19,466 nt of DNA, taken from the NCBI GenBank assembly GCA_021739805.1, contig JAIPBB010000058.1, positions 1 through 19,466 on the forward strand, given 5' to 3'. The notes under the pieces were generated by a model. It did not search any database. It was not told where the DNA came from and saw nothing but the letters and a program-made list of their open reading frames with translations. Both the position numbers and the translations under genes were made by a program. The DNA comes from Saprospiraceae bacterium (GTDB lineage: Bacteria > Bacteroidota > Bacteroidia > Bacteroidales > JAIPBB01). This document shows, piece after piece, positions 1 through 8,900 of the stretch. Every line of letters starts with the position of its first letter. Within the stretch, counting starts at the first letter, position 1.

Positions 1-389
1 GAATTTGTGTAATATTCTTCACCCTTGGCAACTATTTTTATTGCGTGAATCAACTCTTGTTTTATTGTATCTTCCTTTGGTAAATAACCTTTTGCACCGG
101 CACTAATTGCTTTAAACACATATTCTTCATTGGTGTGCATCGAAAGTATCAAAACATTTGAGCCATTATTTAAAGTAATATCTTTTAATACATCAATTCC
201 GGAAATACCCGGCAAGGATATATCGAGTAAAACCACATCAGGATGTAAGATTTGTGTTTTTTCAATAGCTTCAACTCCATCGGAAGCTAATCCAACAATA
301 GTAATTTCTTCAACATCACTAAAAAGCGATACTACACCGTCTCTAAAAATTTGATGGTCATCAACAATTAATACTTTTATTTTTTGCAT
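1..389 (-). CDS. Response regulator, NarL/LuxR type (receiver domain; C-terminus beyond window edge)
   Basis: The gene starts at the ATG on 389-387 and is cut by the window start after 129 codons. What is visible is a full CheY-like receiver domain: acidic pair D10-D11 in 'LIVDDHQ', probable phosphoacceptor D56 in 'VVLLDISLPG', switch residue S83 in 'ILSMH', and K105 in 'GYLPKE'. The 'ISAGAKGYLPKE' end of the receiver is typical of the NarL/FixJ group, whose members carry a C-terminal LuxR-type helix-turn-helix. That output domain would lie outside, so its presence is inferred. The gene follows a HisKA_3 histidine kinase with a two-base gap, which makes that kinase its almost certain phosphodonor. 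The expected role is transcriptional control; the target genes cannot be told from this window. Confidence 0.93.
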   Translation of the reverse strand, partial: MQKIKVLIVDDHQIFRDGVVSLFSDVEEITIVGLASDGVEAIEKTQILHPDVVLLDISLPGISGIDVLKDITLNNGSNVLILSMHTNEEYVFKAISAGAKGYLPKEDTIKQELIHAIKIVAKGEEYYTN

Positions 390-391
390 AT

Positions 392-2140
392 TTAATCTCC
401 TATTAATGGTATTTTTACATTTATTTCGGTTCCATTATCTATTTCACTATCAATAGTTATCACTCCTTTTAAGATACTTGTTCTATCTTTCATATTATGT
501 AATCCATTACCTTTGAAACTATCAATATTATCAACGGAAAATCCAATTCCATTGTCACTAATTATTAGTGTAAGTTGGTCTTCATTACCCAAGAGTTGAA
601 CATTAGCTTCAGTTGCCTTAGAATATTTGCTAAGATTGTTTAATGCTTCCTGCGCTATTCTGAAAATATTAGTTTTTATTTCACCGTTAAGTTTTTCACT
701 TACACCAAAACTAACAAAATCGATTTCTATTTTATATGTACTTTGAAATTCATCACATAGATTTTTCAAAGAAGTTACAATGTCGAGTTCATCTAAAATT
801 ACAGGCATTAAGTCATCAGAAATTCTTTTAATTTCTTCAATTGTTTTTACAGAAATGTCTTTAATATCCTTTATTTTATTATTCTCTATTTCTCCTGAGC
901 TATTAGTTAATCCTTCGAGTTTAACTTTAATTGCTAAAAGCATTTGGCCAATTCCATCATGCAACTCACGGGAAATTCTTTTTCTTTCACCCTCCTGCCC
1001 TGCAATAACTGCATGAACTCTTTTACTTCTTTCTTCTTTTAGTTCTTCTGCTGTGGATGCTATTTTTGTCAAATACTTCTTTTCAATTTCAAGCTGAATC
1101 TTCTTCTTTTGAGTAGTGTAAAACATAAATGAAACAATGAAAATTGCTATAGAGATTACTATAAGAAACACTATTTTTCTCCTGGCATCAGCTTTTATCG
1201 GGTCATTAATTTCTGAGTAAGGAAGATTTATTAACAGAGTCCAGGTTTTATTACCCATCGAAACTTTTCTGAAGGCAGAAAGATTATATTCTCCAGTTGA
1301 AGGATCAATACTTTTGCCAACAAATTTATCCTTTTCAATTATATTATTATAGAATTCTTTGGACTCTATAAACTCTTTATTATCTTTAGGAAAACTTTCA
1401 AAGATTTTAGACTCACTTATATCTTTAACATAAATTTTTTGATTAAGAAGTTTATTGTCAGGGTGTGATAATATATTATTGTAATTATCAAGAAACCACA
1501 TATAACCTTTACTACCTATTTTAACCGGATTAATAAATCTTGATGATAAAGTATCCATTCTAATCATCCACCTTAATAGGGCAATCCGAGTTTTGTCTTT
1601 ATATACCGGACAGCTAATGTTAATTGCCTTTGCATCATTCCAATTTGTAAAAACATCGCTAACATAAACCTGACCTTCATCTAACCGCAATTCATTTTCA
1701 ATAGAATTGCAACACTTATTACCGATTTTATAAAATTGGTTTCCAAAGTATGAAAATCTCTTTATAATAACTCCTAAAGTATCAAGTAATAAAATTGCAT
1801 CTATTTCTTTTTTACTTATTTCATATAAGGTTTTAATTGGGCAATATAAACTATCGAAATCAGTCTTTTCAGAATAAAAATCCCAGTTTTTCAGAGTTGG
1901 ATTAAATGAAATGTTAAGCAAATTATCCGAAAATTTATCAACATAGGTTTCCAGATTTAAAGATGATATTTCAATTGTTGAAAGTAGTTGCTGTTCCCAT
2001 TTATTTATCTGGTTCTCTTTAAATGTATTATGATAAATATAAACAATATAAGTTGAAACCGAAATTAGAACTATCAGTACTAAAATTAATGTAATAAGTG
2101 GTCGTAATTTTAATTTTTCTACTTTGCTTGGTTTTTCCAT
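392..2140 (-). CDS. Membrane sensor histidine kinase with Cache-type sensor and HisKA_3 domain
   Basis: This 582-residue protein is complete. A membrane segment at about 15-36 and a second at about 323-342 bracket an extracytoplasmic region of about 280 residues. That region resembles a double Cache (PAS-like ligand-binding) sensor; 'KGYMWFLDNYNNILSHPD' at 211-228 is the typical Cache strand-turn. After TM2 comes a charged helix (about 343-380), then the HisKA_3 dimerisation helix with 'ERKRISRELHDGIGQ' (phosphoacceptor H394). The HATPase domain shows the N-box around E498-N502, 'DNGIG' at 529-533 and 'GNGLHNM' at 544-550. This is the NarX/DesK/LiaS class, which autophosphorylates on His and passes phosphate to NarL-type regulators. 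The regulator gene follows directly (stop 392-394, next ATG at 389), forming an operon. In 'NLSKYSKA' the position often held by His (KHA) is Tyr506, probably tolerated. The ligand is unknown. Confidence 0.93.
   Translation of the reverse strand: MEKPSKVEKLKLRPLITLILVLIVLISVSTYIVYIYHNTFKENQINKWEQQLLSTIEISSLNLETYVDKFSDNLLNISFNPTLKNWDFYSEKTDFDSLYCPIKTLYEISKKEIDAILLLDTLGVIIKRFSYFGNQFYKIGNKCCNSIENELRLDEGQVYVSDVFTNWNDAKAINISCPVYKDKTRIALLRWMIRMDTLSSRFINPVKIGSKGYMWFLDNYNNILSHPDNKLLNQKIYVKDISESKIFESFPKDNKEFIESKEFYNNIIEKDKFVGKSIDPSTGEYNLSAFRKVSMGNKTWTLLINLPYSEINDPIKADARRKIVFLIVISIAIFIVSFMFYTTQKKKIQLEIEKKYLTKIASTAEELKEERSKRVHAVIAGQEGERKRISRELHDGIGQMLLAIKVKLEGLTNSSGEIENNKIKDIKDISVKTIEEIKRISDDLMPVILDELDIVTSLKNLCDEFQSTYKIEIDFVSFGVSEKLNGEIKTNIFRIAQEALNNLSKYSKATEANVQLLGNEDQLTLIISDNGIGFSVDNIDSFKGNGLHNMKDRTSILKGVITIDSEIDNGTEINVKIPLIGD
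397..400 (-). promoter_or_regulatory. Shine-Dalgarno-like GGAG before the response regulator start
   Basis: On the minus strand, GGAG lies seven bases upstream of the ATG at 389, inside the last codons of the kinase gene. It supports this start and translational coupling to the kinase. Many Bacteroidota genes lack such sites, and the other two starts in this window (2293 and 5876) have none, so it may also be fortuitous. Confidence 0.4.
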
Positions 2141-2292
2141 AAATAATAAAACAAAATTTTAGTGTACATTTGTTTTAATAATATTTCAACATAATTTTAG
2201 ACACATAAATTTTGCAATAAGTTGTCTGCAAATTTATTTATTAATTTGTGATTTGGGGCAAATAATGAATTCAATAATCAACTAATCAAACA
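2141..2292. promoter_or_regulatory. Divergent intergenic region between kinase and helicase genes
   Basis: These 152 AT-rich bases separate two divergently transcribed genes, so promoters for both should lie here. On the plus strand, TTG at 2222-2224 and TTAATTTG at 2241-2248 (spacer 16) loosely resemble the Bacteroidota -33 TTTG / -7 TAnnTTTG pattern, with one mismatch in the -7 box and a short spacer. No clear counterpart was found for the kinase. The existence of promoters is inferred from gene orientation rather than from strong motifs. Confidence 0.35.
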
Positions 2293-5200
2293 ATGAGTTT
2301 CACAGTTTACAAATCGTCAGCAGGTTCAGGAAAAACTTATACCCTGGTTAAAGAATATCTTAAGTTGGTTATTAATAAGCCTGATGAATTTCGACACATA
2401 TTGGCAATCACTTTTACGAATAAGGCTGCCAATGAAATGAAAAGCAGGATTGTTCAATATCTTAAAGAATTATCAGAACCGGAACTGAATCGAAATTCAA
2501 CAACTATTAAAACTCTTTTGCCCGAATTAGTTGATGTTTTGAATCTTCAGGAAAATATTGTTTCTGACAGAGCTAAAAAAACTCTTGAACTTATTCTTCA
2601 TAATTATGCTGAATTTGCAATTAGTACAATTGACAGTTTCTTTCACAAAATTGTTAGAACTTTTGCTTTCGACCTTGAGATTCCATTAAATTTTGAAGTA
2701 GAACTCGACACTGAAAAACTGATTAATCAGGCAGTTGACATTTTAATATCCAGAGTTGGAAATGATAAAGACCTAACCAGAGCTTTGGTTGATTTCACAA
2801 TATCGAAAACCGAAAACGACAAAAGCTGGCACATTGAAAACGACCTTCAAAATCACGCTAAGCTTTTGTTTAGCGAAGACAGTGAAACTAATATTGATAA
2901 ACTTAAAAAACTCACTGTCAACGATTTTATTGAACTTAAAAAGAAGATTTATTCCTATCTGAAAAATTACGAGAATTTAATCACAACCTCAGCCAAAGAA
3001 GCTATTTTACTTATCAACGAAAATAACATTCCTATTGATGCATTCTATTATGGTAAAAGTGGTATTGGGAGTTATTTCTTAAATCTTTCAAATGGAAGAT
3101 TTGACAAAGCAAAACCAAACTCAAATGTTTCTAAAACAATTGATGAAGACAAATGGACAGGAGGAAAAACTGATGATTCAGATAGAATTTCTATAGAGAA
3201 AATAAAAAATGTACTAATTGAAAAATTTAACCAAATACAAGAAATAATTGAAAGCGGAAATGAGAAATACATTATATATTCTCTTTTATATAAAAACATT
3301 TTCCCTATAGCGGTTTTAAACGAAATTGAAAAAATCATTAGTGAAATAAATGCTGAAGAAAATAAAGTTCCGATTTCTGAATTTAATAAAAGAATTTCAA
3401 ATGTAATAATTGAAGAATCTGTTCCTTTTATTTACGAAAGGATTGGCGAGAAATATCATAATTTTCTAATTGACGAGTTTCAGGACACTTCGGTTTTGCA
3501 ATGGCAAAATTTAATTCCACTAATTGACAATTCGCTGGCAAACAACAATTTCAACATGATTGTTGGTGATGGCAAGCAAGCCATCTATCGCTGGAGAAGT
3601 GGCGATATAGAGCAATTCCAAAAGCTCCCGGAAATTAATATCTCAAACAAAAACCTAATTCTTAAGGAAAGAGAAAACAGTTTAAAACGACATTATGAAA
3701 CAAAAAAATTGGACACAAACTATAGGTCGAAAAAAGAAATAGTTGATTTCAATAACGAATTTTTTGATATTATTTCAAAAAAAATACCTGTGCCCTTTAA
3801 TTCAATTTATGACGAAAGCTCTCAACTTGTAAATAAAAATAATAAAGGTGGTTTTATTCAAATTCAATTTGCCAACAAAAGTGAAAACCTGGAAGAGCAA
3901 AATATTGAAAAAATAATTGAAATAATTGATAATTTATTAATTGATAATTTTCAATTAAAAGATATAGCAATTTTATGCCGAAGCAACAAAAATGCAAGTT
4001 ATATTGCCAGAAATCTAATAACTGCCAATTTTAATGTTATTTCATCCGAATCACTGCTTTTAAGTTCTTCACCTAAAGTTAGTTTTATTATAGCTTGCAT
4101 CAAATTTCTTTTGGAGCCTAATGAAGATGTTATTAAAACTGAAATTATTAATTTCCTTTCTCAAACTAAAAAAATTCAGAAAACAGAATTTGAAAGTTTT
4201 ATTCTAAAAAATTCATCTACAAATAAAAAACAACAACTATTTATTAAGAAAATAGAAGATAATTTCAACGGATTTTCCTTTACACGATTAAAAAACTTAA
4301 CTATATATGAAATCTGCGAGGAACTAATCAGAATTTTCAATTTGAATTCAGATGTTGACCCGTATTTACAATTCTTCCTTGATAATGCACTTGAATTTTC
4401 CATAAAAAACAATTCAAATATTTCGGATTTCGTTGACTGGTGGGAAGAAAGCAAAAACAAACTCTCTATAATTGTTCCCGAGGGACTTGATGCTGTGAAT
4501 ATAATGACTATTCACAAAGCAAAAGGATTGCAATTTCCGGCAGTAATTTATCCTTTTGCATCTGATAAATTAAAAAGCACAAAAAGCAATCTTTGGACTG
4601 ATTTTAATGATGATGAGCTTTCAGAACTAACTACTATACTTCTTCCTACAAACAAATCACTTGAAGAAACCCAATTTTCAGAATTATACACTGATGAAAG
4701 AAACAAATCTCTAATTGACTTGATTAATATGCTTTATGTTGTGATGACTCGTCCAACTGATCGTTTATATATTATTTCCAGCACACCTTCTAAAACACCC
4801 GACATAAATTCAATTCCTAATGCTTTGGCATATTTTTTAAATTCTAAAGAATTATGGGAGCAAAACCTTGAAAACTATGAATTTGGAATCAAACAAAATT
4901 TCTCTTCAGAAAAGATTATGAGTGAAAATTATTCTCTTAATTCTTTTATTTCTGCGGACTGGAAAACCAAAATTCTATTAAGCACTCAAGCACCTGAAAG
5001 CTGGGATATTGAAGACCCTTCCAGGAATCAGGAATGGGGAAATCTAATACATCTGGTTTTATCGAAAATTATTGATTACTCAGAATCAGAAAATGTTTTG
5101 GAAAATTTATTTCAGCAAGGAATAATTGATAAAAATGAAAAATCTGCTTTAACAGAAAAGCTAAAGCAAATATTTAGCAAAGCTGAAATAAAAGTCTTTT

Positions 5201-5448
5201 TTGATAAAGGTTTGAATATTAAAAACGAAATAGATATTCTGCTTCCAAATGGAAAAACTTTTCGTCCCGACAGGGTAATACTAGAAAAAGAAAAGGCAAT
5301 AATAATTGATTATAAAACAGGACAGGCTTTAGAATCACATAAAAATCAACTTGACAAATATGCAGACTTCCTTTTAGAGATGGGTTATTCAAATATCGAA
5401 AAACATTTAATCTATATTGACAAGGATATAGAGCTTGTTACCTTATAG
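2293..5448 (+). CDS. UvrD/Rep-family helicase with C-terminal PD-(D/E)XK nuclease (AddA/RecB-like)
   Basis: This 1051-residue protein has a full superfamily 1A helicase motif set: Walker A 'AGSGKT' at 10-15, motif Ia 'ITFTNKAANEM' at 39-49, 'STIDSFFHKIVRTF' at 111-124, motif II 'LIDEFQDT' at 392-399, motif III 'VGDGKQAIYRWR' at 424-435, motif IV 'LDTNYRS' at 473-479, motif V 'NIMTIHKAKGLQFP' at 736-749, and motif VI 'LYVVMTRPTDRLYI' at 814-827 (arginine finger R820). The C-terminus carries a RecB-type nuclease: 'EWGNLIHLVL' at 914-923 (H920), D993 in 'RPDRVIL', then D1006 and K1008 in 'IIDYKTG'. The layout matches AddA-type subunits that unwind and degrade DNA ends to prepare recombination. 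Such enzymes usually work with an AddB-like partner, which is not in this window. A stop at 2275-2277 leaves 2293 as the natural start. It is not co-transcribed with the minus-strand kinase genes. A gene symbol is withheld because lineage-specific AddA and RecB-like proteins are hard to tell apart by eye. Confidence 0.9.
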   Translation: MSFTVYKSSAGSGKTYTLVKEYLKLVINKPDEFRHILAITFTNKAANEMKSRIVQYLKELSEPELNRNSTTIKTLLPELVDVLNLQENIVSDRAKKTLELILHNYAEFAISTIDSFFHKIVRTFAFDLEIPLNFEVELDTEKLINQAVDILISRVGNDKDLTRALVDFTISKTENDKSWHIENDLQNHAKLLFSEDSETNIDKLKKLTVNDFIELKKKIYSYLKNYENLITTSAKEAILLINENNIPIDAFYYGKSGIGSYFLNLSNGRFDKAKPNSNVSKTIDEDKWTGGKTDDSDRISIEKIKNVLIEKFNQIQEIIESGNEKYIIYSLLYKNIFPIAVLNEIEKIISEINAEENKVPISEFNKRISNVIIEESVPFIYERIGEKYHNFLIDEFQDTSVLQWQNLIPLIDNSLANNNFNMIVGDGKQAIYRWRSGDIEQFQKLPEINISNKNLILKERENSLKRHYETKKLDTNYRSKKEIVDFNNEFFDIISKKIPVPFNSIYDESSQLVNKNNKGGFIQIQFANKSENLEEQNIEKIIEIIDNLLIDNFQLKDIAILCRSNKNASYIARNLITANFNVISSESLLLSSSPKVSFIIACIKFLLEPNEDVIKTEIINFLSQTKKIQKTEFESFILKNSSTNKKQQLFIKKIEDNFNGFSFTRLKNLTIYEICEELIRIFNLNSDVDPYLQFFLDNALEFSIKNNSNISDFVDWWEESKNKLSIIVPEGLDAVNIMTIHKAKGLQFPAVIYPFASDKLKSTKSNLWTDFNDDELSELTTILLPTNKSLEETQFSELYTDERNKSLIDLINMLYVVMTRPTDRLYIISSTPSKTPDINSIPNALAYFLNSKELWEQNLENYEFGIKQNFSSEKIMSENYSLNSFISADWKTKILLSTQAPESWDIEDPSRNQEWGNLIHLVLSKIIDYSESENVLENLFQQGIIDKNEKSALTEKLKQIFSKAEIKVFFDKGLNIKNEIDILLPNGKTFRPDRVILEKEKAIIIDYKTGQALESHKNQLDKYADFLLEMGYSNIEKHLIYIDKDIELVTL

Positions 5449-5740
5449 CTTATTTCACTCCTAATTTATTGCAATAAAATGCAAAGCAAATTTTCTGAAA
5501 AAAAGTGCTAATATTAATTGAGTAAATTATTTAAGTCGAACATCCATTTATCACCCTAATTCATGCTTCAAAATAAGGTTTAGAACATAAGGTATCAACA
5601 GTCAATAATTTATTAATTTTGCTTTGAATTAGCGGATTGTTTAAAACTACCAATTTTTATTAAATTCAAGCAACCATTTACACTTATAAGGTGTCTAATA
5701 GATTGCATGTGTGTTTTTAATCCCATAGTGAAATAAGCTA
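5446..5740. repeat. 14-bp perfect inverted repeat bounding 295 bp
   Basis: The left arm TAGCTTATTTCACT (5446-5459) is the exact reverse complement of AGTGAAATAAGCTA (5727-5740). The left arm begins with the TAG stop codon of the helicase gene. Further inward, ATGCAA recurs at nearly the same distance from each arm end on the respective strands, hinting at longer imperfect termini. No target-site duplication and no transposase gene are seen. It could be a MITE-like remnant, long-range pairing in the helicase 3' UTR, or coincidence in AT-rich DNA. Confidence 0.45.
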
Positions 5741-5875
5741 ATTCTCATTATGGTGTTTTTTTTGTTTTTAAATTCATATAAAATCAAGCACTTAGGAAAA
5801 TATATTCAGAAAAAAATATTGAAACATTATTAAGCAAAAACAGTACAACCTTTGATTTATAAAATTATATTCATT
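5449..5875. other. Non-coding gap between helicase and giant surface protein
   Basis: These 427 AT-rich bases contain no convincing reading frame on either strand. They hold the inner part of a 14-bp inverted repeat (5446-5740 end to end), an intrinsic terminator candidate (5723-5769) and, at 5614-5621, TAATTTTG, which fits the Bacteroidota -7 consensus TAnnTTTG but has no TTTG at the expected upstream distance. Just before the giant gene, AACCTTTG (5847-5854) with TTG at 5819-5821 is a poor promoter match (spacer 25). The giant gene has no Shine-Dalgarno; its start lies in an A/T-rich leader, as is usual in this phylum. Confidence 0.6.
5723..5769 (+). terminator. Intrinsic terminator candidate
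   Basis: CCATAGTGA (5723-5731) pairs with TCATTATGG (5745-5753) over nine positions, one of them a G-U wobble, around a 13-base loop. An eight-T run follows at 5756-5763, then five more Ts at 5765-5769. This fits a rho-independent terminator on the plus strand. It lies 275 bases after the helicase stop and 107 bases before the giant gene, so it would separate the two transcription units. The stem is AT-rich and only moderately stable. Its upstream stem arm overlaps the right arm of the inverted repeat. Confidence 0.55.
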
Positions 5876-5974
5876 ATGAAAAAAATATCTACTCTAAAAA
5901 CTGTAAATAAAACTTTCATTACAGCTCTTATTTTTGTTTTTTCAATTTTTGCATCTTCAACTTTATTGTCTCAA
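5876..5974 (+). other. Signal peptide of the giant protein
   Basis: Residues 1-33 have a basic N-region (MKKISTLKTVNK), a hydrophobic core (about 14-26, 'FITALIFVFSIFA') and a polar end 'STLLSQ'. Cleavage is likely near S32-Q33, just before the Thr-rich mature start. The peptide indicates Sec-dependent export. Confidence 0.85.
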
Positions 5975-8900
5975 ACTACAACCGTAAATTTGGGAAGCGG
6001 AACGGCAACAAATTCATCTAACTTGCCGGGACCTTTGAATATTTATTATAGGAGTTTGCATACTCAGTTTATTTACACAAAAGCTGAAATAAATGCAGGT
6101 GGTTTCAATTCCATTGGTGATGTAAAACAATTTGGATTTTATGTAACTGGTGCACCAGCATACTCACTTCCAAATTACACAATTAAAATGAAGAATACTT
6201 CAGCTAGTGATGCAACAACTCATGATGGGGTTGGTTTACAAACAGTATATACAACTGCTAACTACTCTCCTACTGTTGGTGGATATGATATGTTAACATT
6301 AACCACACCATTTGCATGGGACGGAAATTCAAATATTTTAGTAGATGTATGTTTTGATCCGGTTTCGGGTTTCAACTCATCTACGGGTATAGTGAGAACC
6401 TATTCTGGTACTACTCATTTCATAAGAGATCAATTTACAACTATGTGTGGTGTTGCCACAACCGGATTAATGGGTTTCAAACCTCAGGCAAGAATGGAGA
6501 TAGAGCAAAACTGCACTCCCCTATCCGGACCATATACTATAGGACCTTCGGGAGACTTTTTAAACTTTTCTTATGCTGTTAACACTATGGATATCTGTGG
6601 AATTTCCGGACCGGTAACATTTAATGTTGCTTCAGGAACATATACTGAACAAATTAATTTTGCATCTATTTCAGGATTATCATCAACAAATACAATAACA
6701 TTCCAATCAGCTTCGGGAGACAGCACTGATGTAAATTTAACTTATGCTCCAACAACATCCACAACAAATTGGACAGTTAGATTGAATGGAGTAAGCCATA
6801 TCACATTTAAAAATTTAACATTAAGTTCAACGGGAGTAACATATGGGCGTGTTGTTGAGTTTATTAATGGTGCAGACACAAATGTCTTCACAAATAATCA
6901 AATCATAGCTCCTGTTGGAACAAGTAGTAGTTTTGCAGGATTTTATTCTTACACAGGTTATAGTAATGATAATTTGATTCAAAATAATCGAATTGTAAAT
7001 GGGTATTATGGAATGTACATCAGAGGACAAAGTACCACAAACTTAGCTAGTGGTTGGCGAATTTTAAATAATATTTTTGAAGACCAATACACTTATGGCA
7101 TTTATACATATTACCTTGATGCTCCCGTAATTTCGGGTAATACTATTAATGCTACAACTTCCTACACAAGTTTTTATGGAATATTCTCAGGATATTCTAT
7201 GAATAATACACAAATCACTAAAAACCAAATAAGCTATTCATCTACTACCGGCTATTGTATTTACCTTAATGGTTGCAACAATGGAACTCACACAAATGAC
7301 GCTCTGATTGCAAATAATTTTATTTCTCAAAACACAAATATTACCAGATACGGTATTTATCAAACTAACTGTCAAGATATCAACTATTATCACAATAGTA
7401 TAAATATAATTGGTTTAGCAACAAGCAGTCGTTGTATTTATATGACTGGAGCTACGACATCTGGCATTGAAATAAAGAATAACATACTTTCTAATAAAGC
7501 TAATGGTTATGCTATTTATTCAAATGTTGCGACAACTGCATACACAAGCGACTATAACAATTTATATACAACTGGTAACAATATTGGTTATCAAGGTGGA
7601 AACAGAACTAATTTAAGTGCATGGCAAACTTCTTCTTTAGGAGATGCTAATTCTGTTTCGGTTAGTCCTGGTTTTTATACTGATTACGATTTACACACAG
7701 GTAATATTAATCTAAACAATATAGGAACTCCAATTGCAGCTATTACAGATGATATTGATGGAGAATCAAGAAATGCAACTACACCAGATATTGGTGCTGA
7801 TGAATTTATTCCTTCACCAATTGATGTTGGTGCATATCAATTAGTCTATCCTGCTTCAGATGTTTGTTATAGTAGTGCAGAAGTTGTGACAATACAAGTG
7901 AAAAACTACGGAACAGTTGCGGTAAATCTATCTGTTAATCCATTAACAGTTAATGTAAGTGTTAGTGGAACAAATCCAACAACATTTTCTCCTTTAACTC
8001 TAAATACAGGAACAATTGCTATAGGAGGAACTATAGACGTAACTGTTAGCTCGAATTACAATATGATGACAAATGGCACATATACTTTTAATGCATCAAC
8101 ATCAATGCCTGCTGATGGAAATCCTTCCAATGATGCAATGACTCCTGTTGATAGAATTTCAAATATTATAACAACTCTACCTGCTGAAGAAACTTTTGAA
8201 AGTTTTACTGCCGGTAATGGTAGCACAGGAAACCCGGGAATTCTTAATAATGGTTGGACAAGATTCGCTTCTGCAAATTATGAATGGCTGGTAAAAAGTG
8301 GAGGAACAACTTCAACTAATACTGGTCCTTTAGCAGACCATACCTTAGGAACTTCGCTAGGTATTTATGTATATGCAGAAGGTTCTGGCGGAGGCACTGG
8401 AAATGTTTGTGAGTTACTAAGTCCTTGTGTTGATTTAACTTCATTTACAAATCCAAGATTAAAATTCTGGTATCATATGTATGGTGCAACTATTGGATCA
8501 TTACATATTGATATCTACAATGGTTCAAGCTGGACAAATAGCGTTTATTCATTAATAGGTCAACAACAAACTTATCAGGCAGCTTCCTGGCAAGAAGCAA
8601 TTATTGATATTTCTTCTTTTGCAGGAAACATTATAAAAGTAAGGTTTAGAGCTATTAGAGGAACAAATTATACTTCTGACATTGCTATTGATGATGCATA
8701 TATTACAGAATATCCTAATGTTAATTTAGGTAACGATACGAGTTTTTGTCAAGGTGGAAGTATTACCCTTGATGCAGGTGGAACATCAGGTTATACTTAT
8801 CAATGGAGAGAAATAAGTTCACCTGCTATTATTGGTACTAACCAAACATATACAGTAACACAAACAGGTTATTATATTGTTGAAGTAACAAATCAATATG

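Noticed and set aside
3072..4460. Minus-strand reading frames within the helicase gene.
   Set aside because: They lie opposite well-conserved helicase sequence and show no recognisable motifs of their own.
5819..5854. TTG (5819-5821) with AACCTTTG (5847-5854) as the promoter of the giant gene.
   Set aside because: The -7 box lacks its leading T and the 25-base spacer is longer than usual for Bacteroidota promoters. It is noted but not called.
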